Below, in pieces: positions 35,501-40,650 of a DNA stretch of 44,463 bases. Position 1 is the first letter of the stretch; the number at the start of each line of letters is the position of its first letter. The notes under the pieces are model-generated. The model had not been told where the DNA came from, ran no database searches, and saw nothing but the letters and a program-made list of their open reading frames with translations. The DNA is from Streptomyces sp. H39-S7 (GTDB lineage Bacteria; Actinomycetota; Actinomycetes; Streptomycetales; Streptomycetaceae), in assembly GCF_027158205.1 (NCBI RefSeq), contig NZ_JAPVLU010000055.1:7265-51727 (forward strand). Reading direction: 5' to 3'. The position numbers and the translations under genes were made by a program.

Positions 35501-38500
35501 CGGGAGCGGGGACGGGCGCCTCCACGGCGGCGGATTCCGGGATGGCGGGGAGGGCTTCCGGCGGGACGACAGCGGCGTCCGGCGAGACGACAGGGGTGTC
35601 CGGCGTAGTGGCAGGGGTGTCCGGCGTGGTGGTGACCGGGGTGCCCGGCGTGGTGGCAGGTGCCGGCTGGACAGCAGGGCGCCGGTGCGGGGCCAGCAGC
35701 TCCGACAGCTTCTCCCATGCGACGGGCCCGTCGACCGCCGCCACCGCGTCGACGACCGCACGGATCTCCGGAGGCGTGGCGTGCTGGTGAGCGGGCAGGG
35801 CGAGCAGTTCATGCGTCAGAGCCGCCAGCCAGCCGCCTGAGAGGCGGGCCCTCATCGCGGGATACCTAGTGCGTGCGAGGGCTTCCAGTTTCTGGAGCGC
35901 GGGCACCTTGCGAGCGAGGTTGCCCTCATCCGGGTAGAGGTCATCGTGCAGCTTCAGGAGAGCTCCGGCATCGAGGAGTTCCTTGCGCGACGGCACCGCT
36001 TCCCTCGACGTCGTCATGTCCGCCGTCGACGTCGTGTCCTTCGCCAACGTCGCGGCGGTCGACCGCAGTTCCTGCTCGGTGACCCTGCCACCCACGCCCC
36101 CCGCTGCGACCGTGCCGTGGTCAGCCACCGCTGGTGGCACGGCCGGTGCGGTCGGCTCGACGGGCTCGGAGGTCACCGGCGGTTGCGCGGCCGGCTTCTC
36201 GTCACCCGCCATCATGCGCGTCACATGGGTGGAACTCCGGGTGACGGGTGCGGTGCCGTTGCCGCTCGGAGCGTCCTGGTGGGGACCCGGTCGTGTGTCG
36301 GGCGCCGGCGGGTCGAGCGTGGGACGCGCCGACGGGCCCGGGCCGCCGGAGGGCGCGGGGCGTGCCGGTGCGGAGGGTTCGTGTCCGGGGAAGGTCGGCA
36401 TGTGCCCTCTGCGGTCCAACGAACCGACGTTGATACCGAGATCACTCGCGAGCTCGCGCCATGCCGTGCTCTCCGCTTCGCGTCGCAGGGGCACGAAGTG
36501 CCGATCGATGGAGTCGAAGTCCGAAGGCCCCCGGTAGTCGCGGGCAGCCGAGTCCAGCAGGGCGTTGACCCGCTGATCGACACGCGCGCGGGCCTCGGCC
36601 AGCGAGATGTCGCCGAGTCTCCCGGAATCACCACCCGACTTGTCCCGTCCGTCGGCCACCAGCTTCTGCCACGCGGCTTCGTCCTGAACCAGCTTCTCCC
36701 GCTGCCGCTGTTCCGCCCGGACGTTCTCCTCGGCGACCCGCTGCCTGCGGTCCTCCGACAACTGCCACCGGGCGTCTTCGTTCGCCTTGGCCTGGGCAGC
36801 CGCGTCGAGCTTCTGCTGCGCCCGGGCCTTGCCCTCCGGACTCTCCGCGTACGCCTTGGCCTGCGCCTCCGCCTCGCGTTTCTCCTGCGCCCGGGCTTTG
36901 GCCTCCGGACTGTCCGCGTATGCCCTGGCCCGCGCCTCAGCGGCGGCGCCCGCCTTGCGGGGATCCATCGGGCCGTGTTCCTCCCCGAGCGTCCGGCCTT
37001 CGTTGGGGAAGAGGTCGTCGGTGGAACGCGTGTTCTCGGTCAGGGAGGGCTCGTGCTGCGTCGTACGCGATGGGTTCGACTCCGACACCCGGCCGGACGG
37101 CACTGTCTCCGTGTTGCTTCCCGAGGATTTCCCGCGCGTTGCGACACCGGCCCCTTCGCCTCCTCCGCCGCGGCCTTCGCCTCCTCCACCGCCTCCTCCA
37201 CTGCCGCCTTCGTCTCCGCCACCGTGGCCGGTCGACCCGCCGGGCGTCGCCGAAGCGTCCGGTTCGAAGTCGGCGAAGGTTCCCATCTGGCCCCCTCTCG
37301 GCGATTTTCTGGCACGGGAGACGGGTGCTGCTTCTGGAGCGATACCCTCGCTATCGGGCTTCGCCGTGGGAGTCGGCTCGGCCTGGCGGGCGGCTGCCGC
37401 GTTGAAGCGCTGCTGGGCTGCCCGGTTCGTGGGCGCAGTTCGTGCCGCGTTCGGGGCTGAGGCCGCCGTTTCGGCTGGTTTGCCTGCCTTGGAACCCGAG
37501 CCCAGGGTGTGGCCCTTACCGGAGAAGGGTTCGGTTGCCGGGGCTTTGGGGGCCTTGTCGAGGTCGGCGATCGTCATGCTTTCGCCGGCTCTGGGTGACG
37601 GTTTGACGGCTGTCAGTCCGGGCTCGGGTATCGGCGCTGGTGTGGGTTCGGCCTGGCGGGCCGCTGCCGCGTTGTAGCGTTTCTGGGCCCGTGGGTTCTG
37701 GGGTGCTGTTCGTGTGGCGTTCGGGTCTGCCGATTCGTTGGGTCTGGGTGCCTTGGGGCCTGAGCCCAGGGTGTGGCCCTTACCGGAGAAGGGTTCGGTT
37801 GCCGGGGCTTTGGGGGCCTTGTCGAGGTCGGCGATCGTCATCATCTCGCCGGCCTTGGGCGAGGGTTTGACGGCGGTCAGTCCGGGCTCCGGCGTCGGCT
37901 CCGGTGTGGGTTCGGCCCGGCGGGCGGCTGCCGCGTCGTAGCGCTGCTGGGCTTCCGACGTTCGCGGTGCGGTCCGTGCGGCGTTGCTGGCTTCCTCCGT
38001 CAGCGGTCCGATCGGAGGCTTCGATGAGCTCGCCGTCGATGGGCCGGCCTTCGCTCCCGCACCCGGCCCTGAGCCCAGGGTGTGGCCCTCACCGGAGAAG
38101 GGTTCGGTCGCCGGGGCTTTGGGAGTCCTGCCGAGGTCGGCGATCGTCATCATCTCGCCGGCCTTGGGCGAGGGTTTGACGGCGGTCAGCCCGGGCTCCG
38201 GTGCGGGTTCGGCCCGGCGGGCTCCCGCCGCGTCGTAGCGCTGCCGGGCTTCGGGCGTTCGCGGTGCGGTCCGTGCGTCGTTGGTGGCCTTTTCCGTGAG
38301 CGGTCCGATGGGCTCTTCCGGTGTGGCGGCCTTCGCAGTCGCGCCGGAGCCCAGGGTGTCGCCCTTGCCCGGGAAGGGTTCTGTCGCGGCTCTGGGAGTT
38401 CTGCCGAGGTCGGCGACCGTCATCACTTCACCGGCCTTCGGCGACGGCTTGACGACGGCCGGTCCGGGCTTGGCCGGGGGTGTCGGCGCTGGTGCGGGTT

Positions 38501-40541
38501 CGGCATGGCGGGCGGCTGCCGCGTCGACGCGCTGCTGGGCTTCCGGCGTTCTCGGTGCGGTTCGCTCGAGGCGGGCCTTCTCGTTGGCGGCCCTCTCGGT
38601 GAGCGGTCCGATCGGCTCCTCCGCCTTGACGGTCTTCGTACCCGCGCCGGAGCCCAGGGTGTCGCCCTTGCCCGGGAAGGGTTCCTTCGCGGCCTTGGGG
38701 GGTTTGTCGAAGTCGGCGATCGTCATCGTCTCGCCGGCCCTGGGCGACGGCTTCACCGCTTTCAGCCCCGGCCGTCCGGCGGATGCGTTCTCACCGGCCT
38801 TGCCGTCGCCGCCCTTCGCCGGAGTGCCGCTGCCGTCGCGGGGTTCCTTGGCGGACACCGAGGTGTTCGCGGATTTCTCCGGCGCCGTGGTCTCCGGGCC
38901 GGTGGCCGTCTTCTGGGGGGTGTTGGTGGAATTCGTGCCGCCCGGGGCTTCGTTCGCCGATCGTGCGGTTCCGCGCCCCGCCTGCGGGAGCTCGGTGTTC
39001 CTACTGGCGATGCCCTGCTTGCCGGTGCCGGTGCCGGTGCCGTTCCCGGCACCGGGATCCGCCGCAGCGGTGGGCTTCGGGGAGGCGGGGTTGACCTGGG
39101 TGGGCGTTGACGTGCCATCACCCGTCGTGCCCTTCCCCATCTCCCGGGGCTGCTGCTCGAAGGAGGACTTGTAGTTCTGGGCGTTCGGGCTCTCGGACGC
39201 CCGGGTGCCGGGCGCCGGGCCGGTCGACGTGCCCGGCTCCGTCGGCGCCGGGACGTTGCGGCCCGGGGCAGGCGCTGAGGCGGCCGGGACCTCCGTCACG
39301 GAGCGGGAGGTGGACTCCGGAACGGTGGTCCGCTGAGGGGTGGGGGACTGCGTCTCGACGTGGCCCGCGGCGGGGTTCCCGCCGCGGGTGGGGGCCGGGG
39401 CCAGGCCGAGGTCGCCCGAGCCGGGGAGGTGCTGGTTCCCGTTGCCGGCCACGGAGTTCGCGCCCTTGCCCGGCGAGCCGACGATGTCCGGCCCGTGGCT
39501 GACCACGGGGTTGCCGATCGGGTCGTTGCCCGGTCGCGGCGCACCCGTCTCTCCCGGCGGCGTCGGCCTGCCGGTGGTGGGCGGCGGGCTGCCCCCGTCG
39601 TGGCCGAACACCGGAGTCTCCGGGCTGCCGGGATGAGTGCCGGGCGGGGACACGGGCGGGCGGCTGCCCGGGGTGAGACCCGGATCCACCGGCTTGGTCA
39701 CGTTCGGCCGCAGTTCGCCGCCGATCGGAGGAACGATGCCCTCGGCCGGCGGCGCGTGCAGCGCCGGCGGTACGGGCGCCGGGCCCTCGTGGATCCCTCC
39801 GGGAAGGCTTCCGTGCTCCCCGGCCCCGGCGACGTTCGGCGTCGGCACATCGATCTTGGGAACGGGTGTGCCGCCGCCCTTGATGCCCCGGCCCGCACCC
39901 CCGTTGGGGAAGAGCTGATGCGCGCCGAGGATCGCGCCGAGGCCCCCGGCGATCCCCATGTTGATGCCCTCGCTCTTCCAGTCGATCTCGAAGGGCACGT
40001 CGTACACCAGGTCGGCGATCCACTGGGAGAGCAGGTCGATGCCCAGCTGGGTGGCGGCCGCGCCGACGACTCCGGCGAGGAAGCCGATCACCCTGACGAC
40101 CGCCTGCATCGCCGTGCTGAGTGCCGCGATGATCGCGGTGAGGCTGTCCATGAGCCCCGAGATGAGCGGCGCGATCAACTTGGCCAGCAGACCGAGTCCG
40201 ATCGGGAGCACGAGTCCGATGAAGCCGGCGATGAGTTCGGCGAGGTTCGCCGCCGCGATCGCCTCCGCCTCCTTGACCTGGATCGTGTGGATGGCCCGGC
40301 CGTAGTCGTTGATCGCGTCGCCGATGGTCCAGCACGTGGTCCACGCGGGAGTGAGGACGTGGGTGTGGACGGCCTCGAACGCCGTGACGGCGGCGAGACC
40401 GCCGTCCCCGGTCCATCCGGTGGCGTGCATCGCCGTCGACATGGTTCCGGCCTGCGCCTGCAGGTCGTTGCCCAGCTGGATCCAGGCGTTCCCCAGCTCG
40501 TAGATCCCGTTGACACTGAAGTCCGCGCTGTAGTCGCGCAT
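23568..40541 (-). CDS. Giant (5657 aa) multi-enzyme type VII-associated polymorphic-toxin-like protein
   Basis: One uninterrupted frame from ATG 40541 (AAGGGTGA upstream). Residue order: WXG100-like domain 1-100 (W43-T-G), hydrophobic 103-172, Pro/Gly-rich 230-590, five linker repeats 590-1090, Ala/Glu-rich coiled coil ~1190-1300, clan-CD cysteine-peptidase-like ~1790-2110, papain-fold toxin-like ~2290-2415, deaminase-like ~2620-2810, HTH-like helical part ~2940-3120, OTU protease ~3165-3312, HExxH zincin ~3410-3590, about six diverged beta-rich modules ~3690-5320, Pro-rich linker, and a final alpha/beta domain ~5500-5657. No Sec signal is seen. With EccC encoded 109 bp upstream, type VII export is the likely route. 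From memory, giant Streptomyces proteins annotated 'lonely Cys domain' look related. Several internal enzyme domains in one chain recall MARTX-style multi-effector toxins. No immunity gene follows. Targets and processing are unknown. Confidence 0.88.
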   Translation of the reverse strand: MRDYSADFSVNGIYELGNAWIQLGNDLQAQAGTMSTAMHATGWTGDGGLAAVTAFEAVHTHVLTPAWTTCWTIGDAINDYGRAIHTIQVKEAEAIAAANLAELIAGFIGLVLPIGLGLLAKLIAPLISGLMDSLTAIIAALSTAMQAVVRVIGFLAGVVGAAATQLGIDLLSQWIADLVYDVPFEIDWKSEGINMGIAGGLGAILGAHQLFPNGGAGRGIKGGGTPVPKIDVPTPNVAGAGEHGSLPGGIHEGPAPVPPALHAPPAEGIVPPIGGELRPNVTKPVDPGLTPGSRPPVSPPGTHPGSPETPVFGHDGGSPPPTTGRPTPPGETGAPRPGNDPIGNPVVSHGPDIVGSPGKGANSVAGNGNQHLPGSGDLGLAPAPTRGGNPAAGHVETQSPTPQRTTVPESTSRSVTEVPAASAPAPGRNVPAPTEPGTSTGPAPGTRASESPNAQNYKSSFEQQPREMGKGTTGDGTSTPTQVNPASPKPTAAADPGAGNGTGTGTGKQGIASRNTELPQAGRGTARSANEAPGGTNSTNTPQKTATGPETTAPEKSANTSVSAKEPRDGSGTPAKGGDGKAGENASAGRPGLKAVKPSPRAGETMTIADFDKPPKAAKEPFPGKGDTLGSGAGTKTVKAEEPIGPLTERAANEKARLERTAPRTPEAQQRVDAAAARHAEPAPAPTPPAKPGPAVVKPSPKAGEVMTVADLGRTPRAATEPFPGKGDTLGSGATAKAATPEEPIGPLTEKATNDARTAPRTPEARQRYDAAGARRAEPAPEPGLTAVKPSPKAGEMMTIADLGRTPKAPATEPFSGEGHTLGSGPGAGAKAGPSTASSSKPPIGPLTEEASNAARTAPRTSEAQQRYDAAAARRAEPTPEPTPEPGLTAVKPSPKAGEMMTIADLDKAPKAPATEPFSGKGHTLGSGPKAPRPNESADPNATRTAPQNPRAQKRYNAAAARQAEPTPAPIPEPGLTAVKPSPRAGESMTIADLDKAPKAPATEPFSGKGHTLGSGSKAGKPAETAASAPNAARTAPTNRAAQQRFNAAAARQAEPTPTAKPDSEGIAPEAAPVSRARKSPRGGQMGTFADFEPDASATPGGSTGHGGGDEGGSGGGGGGGEGRGGGGEGAGVATRGKSSGSNTETVPSGRVSESNPSRTTQHEPSLTENTRSTDDLFPNEGRTLGEEHGPMDPRKAGAAAEARARAYADSPEAKARAQEKREAEAQAKAYAESPEGKARAQQKLDAAAQAKANEDARWQLSEDRRQRVAEENVRAEQRQREKLVQDEAAWQKLVADGRDKSGGDSGRLGDISLAEARARVDQRVNALLDSAARDYRGPSDFDSIDRHFVPLRREAESTAWRELASDLGINVGSLDRRGHMPTFPGHEPSAPARPAPSGGPGPSARPTLDPPAPDTRPGPHQDAPSGNGTAPVTRSSTHVTRMMAGDEKPAAQPPVTSEPVEPTAPAVPPAVADHGTVAAGGVGGRVTEQELRSTAATLAKDTTSTADMTTSREAVPSRKELLDAGALLKLHDDLYPDEGNLARKVPALQKLEALARTRYPAMRARLSGGWLAALTHELLALPAHQHATPPEIRAVVDAVAAVDGPVAWEKLSELLAPHRRPAVQPAPATTPGTPVTTTPDTPATTPDTPVVSPDAAVVPPEALPAIPESAAVEAPVPAPAPVPTAEPGQRHILGPVTGADGISPVGIIFGKAKGRSPAATTVNDPTTYEWSKPREKPAEPPKSGKAAKSGKTVKPAPIELKRKTRELSEISPAPLFLVVLPRTAYEDFDADEVAEAVLADPRVAELPDDHQLLLIGSGDLAETLEFPRSIAQATGRTVWTHTVTSSVVKERIRVDAEKKEDWELGFWIREVPQEPGDAPAADGIGLPKVSTMVVNETEEGRKFDTGRRGDEYDHLLDSQATLLPWNQQSGGRAFYSDSRTRDFERTRAGFDATSPHFQYLPLDYEKTENSDTATDMTPPVDSIALVPWDVTKPIYTVFTHATHLAAWMPTRAPVKEGEKQQHLHLPGTSLGTALSRRPSLRRMPPEGQILLCACQAGAKGANGVVVAQQVADSTNHVVWASTTSIYIFHHRPDVPLGILRNEDGTPGRWVKFVPGGTSATEQGSYPPAKVRASAVVATKSKKKGQPKKEAKPPKSGLGKTSTSVVTEQEAFEPAARTPSPAPGEGRPAAGRESEGKAWADAMDKARLDVRSQVSQQAQRQAAETNARREREQAALATRPTTRPGTAGLDPFEHVPSAGVAELGDQRVVFAGSGGGFGRQWTAARYPWLTQVNPARDDLPEAGTNCVLSAISTDISLAEGEGWQAPPTGLSPVEHLVNYTGVPPVPVGSYGEVVDLVIRAGLGARGLLVIGTRSDPIAHVVNVVHEENETVVFLDGQTGHLAHLPEHPEVLRFSPTSGGFPAHVATSVGDVEGSVIRSLGASRQQPAGQGPSGQDVVMGEATDDEATDGAVTDDEEMGDGTLPTSAPPAASQAEHPQDQVESDGTPLGDIDALVRSLTYRPTQSQMGRATATMELRLPRSFRTERDAQTLRHISIRLFTGIGYLQEGGQPSVDSSGAAGSSSSAAQAPNEDVEMSASRTQPREVEVQGMLINGRLVFATNYNSSIDLVENYLKKGGTLCDLLESEPPPSERRYGKSLAEARGRAERAGRMITDDALRGIPSSSAGNVLLAAREGGAQAVVVADAAAGDTARGARLFELLTHDRYENTVILIRHPGVAGRQASMHAEQKLLAALHSAGITSENHQEYITGDIVVRGRKRPCAPCWAALKHYQEAGFSLRFNENLGRYFKESAESVVKYGSHMLRPPTVTNGGDGYVADTEPNWIRDALEIKLKSSTMYTTGFSNQPIPQDGVDFGRDGQVTVPHTKNTDTGTFFYKSGTGAWETASEDESEEQNEGPPDSRLGGPPSQGGVPSTNTRKRPRNQTPPPQPLRVDKKLLLEAIREKIRAAMPEAARSQFERHLNNANERLGDIGDDAWNVIRGLIAGGTSQELIGRALGISGARVSTLLYPKEGTEKTRTLGHSILGEDERRTNDRARLDAGGMADFLRRTEAAQSELNKLNDRELASLDELLTELLGHYTLASIANHLRFISHKTFQRRYQEIHKRAQAVASRTHDLPVTSPPTKARRVENAPPRAEVFLSDQQVSSLDGNFTVENLPADGDCFFHALIRLAGPSLADVPGALDSRGEVTVRSLRTLFARHVVSHQYLYREFLAVGDLEVVQRSMETMGSYASLAGDFMPLVAANVLGREIDIVEADGAIQAFSGSSPDDRPPLTLVRVTTPADHYMAAIPVVPTATPAPQARPQAPAPRRPAPSPAPRSAPAMPTSASAAHGAVPAEVTVPQARPPLMSPDEWARIRTFAPVARVDTERFDPLTGPSSRPQEPSAAPPRGPYGNYRPELEGYETRIVHDVRRFEARPGQWVREFTLRLHLRPEADSALDAEAVNRLWDTALDAVGQYFNSRFRLRGGDQVHLNLELTAEAGEAHQTIEVRPGAGQSNQLQWFAESTPGVLLHELMHFLGLPDEYAEALVALRRTDPFAGENGVMGQASNAADFAVLTRHLQRIEDVSRSGPVVRELSLDQYRSLFRTPDAYSAVRFPGEGRTLGGDPPSDVASPGERAVAAAERRLAARTGTAAEVGGSSAQAEAHPPVHVDEPETSDENVEPPRIPWAAKGKGRAAGTTTPTHLADGPASGTLPASEEVVPDDSAIVEAPPAPVLPAGPLPAGLAQFGLTELKDVAQADLDAVLASIRGQLPDSLAHLSDADSLFHLALSSEGFKEVFEAVRGDGWAVTVGTGPDAREVVVKVEPANGTGGDGAEEGKVSRSHGDSKTGAVDQSDKANERPELTIAQVPLTFGQGTDAALRTISPTVNVKGLISTAARESTANRAVQQSRASNSTGYWHPVAFDSTWRVTVRRASDAGTPVTLTGTPGGLVLKVPDHVVRAALQAQALSVPATGAAAAAGAPEAMRLPPLHVPEYVSTGDGRLLRDVLALLPPEFRVVGGGAYEALRDFLGRPNMEASFEQLVNDVLVSPTLEAAGLLGASRAVVRVRARLDAPQLLGRADDVSMDNGTNLGTENKTATGASHSLSFTLGTTVGWLVRQVEGMKGNGSYTGVGASVNVGAGAKDTHTSTTTTGANAEQGLGYSGPTRLYSARITYDIAVMVEGRNERTTSVPLDHGVRVRVPDPGSPLGVHPSDEYQGQGPARHLTDDGLQAGTVLWAGGSRDVLDLIAQRLKVKGAGNPAGTGTGEPVGLKQFKENANALRNLTTAVSQSGLQGVFWSGDSLLLKAHTRRTAYAHPEYVQVMIRPRPAGPAVFRGTSDSLEVTSSAKSSGKLEGKQAQTRSLEGGADLSVTFGLGTDIPLRALVPKVAGKAAYEWEKTTTATTSVGRTQQAVGPKEAAVFLLPIAYEITIRHESGASEELTPVPAQVQVLVPLDLAPIGEHPQPGAVPDLRRDAGALSTVAHEQPSVPRGAPTVRLPDVHSVVRVNGVDPLPEGVRQVLLASATHEQPVPRTTRAGRSYDRAMAYLAQVAAALPLGPPAAGGYATIASQQVEAAFNEDTVRANFQRILQDGYGTGPVFRYGRMGDGMDQARLSGALSNPRIVGRGQVELKNTTTGGNAVRTAAKSGSSRELGIAFGFSIAAQRWTVTPGLGVKPYTAKSSLTKALDSGAGQESSVTYTGPGLLVSLDVTYLISGNSTSRNVVTDVLGTLAGPVARKQLHVPGGVQVWIREQDAARYFGLNPVGTPVGTAIGTPVAAPTDIVAAAAGPSTAPVTPPVQLDLPAYYRALPTATATTAATPAAVPRGYSLADSGLGPVDLRPVVGQLRESLDQLPSTWLTAAAAARTRARLEQQMLLLASPEGLGGLFDVLTGGGLSAHENDDGPFGRYQLQVLVRAELSDPRFEPAQLAEGTTSTETTSNASTGQEDIAESSRGLEASAGLTFSNALQTKDFARAGGSGVDAKYVRDQGLTATGSTAGKTGVTSKPGTAGTASWVHHVTWNVSVRRVQGHGRLPQVATLGISQLVGRWGDWHHAPPLTVEDGVRSTTPADDSTAYTGSVPATLTAPPADFVLPENSRVLTYRLSREVWDAVRGLLPDTLTAPWTDHVLRSQLNAAALAAQLQRAPQAVYRIGGLAGEPGVISLLREIQVRTRLRNPRVVSSSATLTLAAKTEATGGDKARITGSQGANVALQGTATFQVATISEGGNGPGGADTWTPSVGLPPYKTDFTREGASEASAKKKGSSSSDGLTYLIQADTSISLTGLGNWWGRGGQRDVNVPGGVFFRTDERGARALGLLPAVPEVVVEPAVPEPAVTEPVVSEPVVPASVVAAPVVPGPLVPVPAEDDSEPVVTPAPVVPLIVPEAPVVTTSDVTPSDVTPPVVAPPVARQRGVRPEDARALHGPVSSPDDSEDIPLRELAPRNSTSAPTGSPRSTLPPAAFGPAPSRQRSAPNAPAAPSQAPSSAPSQATPRIPLVENRALLRGRLQVLDWITTDAGTGLGHRGSGRGQLRYGRGTVDSSGLPGDHPVQALLETSGGGSGRPPEVMSVTGMVWDGDGDRSASAVRALLRNVARIAGAGNVDTVLVRADPQTGEEVLEALGFRSLDPARSLWQGSAEHLQNSLPEEPADLVVDDCASGTR
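23571..24050 (-). other. C-terminal alpha/beta domain of the giant protein
   Basis: The last ~155 residues run strand-helix-strand-helix: VMSVTGMVWDGDGDRSAS, VRALLRNVARIAGAG, VDTVLVRADPQ, TGEEVLEALGFRSLDP. The LGFRSLD end recalls the beta5-alpha4 part of GNAT acetyltransferases but lacks a clear acetyl-CoA loop. As the C-terminal unit it could be the exchangeable toxin tip. Confidence 0.35.
24590..29450 (-). repeat. About six diverged beta-rich modules (~270 residues each)
   Basis: Each module appears to have a helical lead (for example LLPPEFRVVGGGAYEALRDF), a strand like VRVRARLDAPQLLGRADDVS or VQVRTRLRNPRVV, a Thr/Ser/Gly-rich stretch, a strand like YSARITYDIAVMVEG, and an ending such as YFGLNPVG or ALGLLPAV. 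The similarity is at pattern level only and was judged by eye. Confidence 0.45.
29772..30314 (-). other. HExxH zincin (metzincin-like) domain
   Basis: LLHELMHFLGLPDEY gives H3531, E3532, H3535 and an Asp third-ligand position (HExxHxxGxxD). GENGVMGQ about 20 residues on could be the Met-turn. Upstream strands (REFTLRLHLRPEAD, VHLNLELTAEAG) fit the N-lobe of a secreted metalloprotease. Confidence 0.7.
30606..31049 (-). other. OTU-type cysteine protease domain
   Basis: LPADGDCFFHALIRLAG gives D3178, C3181 and the OTU signature. VRTLVRV-like strands and ATPADHYMAAIPVV-type ending place H3303 correctly; in the read sequence the box is TTPADHYMAAIP. OTU enzymes usually remove ubiquitin, which would point to eukaryotic targets, or act as autoproteases. 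Confidence 0.75.
31150..31700 (-). other. Helical segment with HTH-like motif in the giant protein
   Basis: IRGLIAGGTSQELIGRALGI followed by SGARVSTLLYP reads like a resolvase/LuxR-type helix-turn-helix. A second similar unit (YTLASIANHLRFISHKTFQR) lies ~120 residues on. This part of the gene is clearly poorer in GC (47-62% in hand-counted 60-base lines) than the rest. A DNA-binding effector or a recombined insert are options. Confidence 0.4.
32112..32684 (-). other. Cytidine-deaminase-fold toxin-like domain
   Basis: H2744-A-E2746 (SMHAEQKLLAAL) and the pair C2780/C2783 (RPCAPCWAALKHY) supply the zinc site and catalytic Glu of the deaminase superfamily. The stretch AQAVVVADAAAGDTARGARLF before it is a plausible core strand and helix. 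Confidence 0.65.
33297..33674 (-). other. Papain-fold toxin-like (Tox-PL/glutamine deamidase) domain
   Basis: TNCVLSAISTDISLAEG provides nucleophile C2306; PIAHVVNVVHEE provides H2379; TVVFLDGQTGHL provides D2395. The order Cys-His-Asp with the DGQTG box is the pattern of papain-fold deamidase/peptidase toxin domains. Confidence 0.65.
34212..35174 (-). other. Clan-CD/CHAT-like cysteine peptidase domain in the giant protein
   Basis: The catalytic His candidates lie in VFTHATHLAAW (H2001/H2004). The catalytic Cys sits in ILLCACQAG (C2055), matching the hydrophobic-strand ACxxG pattern of CHAT and other clan-CD peptidases, followed by VVVAQQVADSTNHVVWAST. By analogy with the cysteine protease domain of MARTX toxins it might cut the chain itself; this is inference. 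Confidence 0.5.
37262..38770 (-). repeat. Five tandem ~262-309 bp repeats plus one degenerate copy
   Basis: In protein terms each copy has VKPSPKAGEMMTIADLD, then TEPFSGKGHTLGSG, then (in most copies) IGPLTE, RTAPRTPEAQQRYDAAAAR and a Pro/Ala linker. Copies of the MTIADL box lie near 37570, 37832, 38141, 38414 and 38716. A decayed box (GGQMGTFADFEPD) sits near 37280. Probably a spacer or wall-spanning region built by unequal recombination. Confidence 0.85.
40017..40541 (-). other. WXG100-like export domain plus hydrophobic segment of the giant protein
   Basis: Residues 1-175. A helix containing NAWIQLGNDLQAQ, a turn HATGWTGDGG (W43-T-G) and a second long helix give the helical-hairpin pattern of ESX substrates. 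A ~70-residue Ile/Leu/Ala/Gly stretch follows (AGFIGLVLPIGLGLLAKLIA and beyond) that could insert in or cross a membrane. Confidence 0.7.
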
Positions 40542-40650
40542 CCCGCATCACCCTTTTTTGCCGTGAACCACCGCTGAACTGACTGAAATACCGCTGGACT
40601 GCCGGAACCGCCCGCACCGCCCGAACCCGGCGGGTGCCGTGAGGCCGGCC

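Noticed and set aside
37262..38770. CRISPR-like or other non-coding repeat array
   Set aside because: The repeats are ~262-309 bp, in frame, and encode a Pro/Ala-rich protein repeat.
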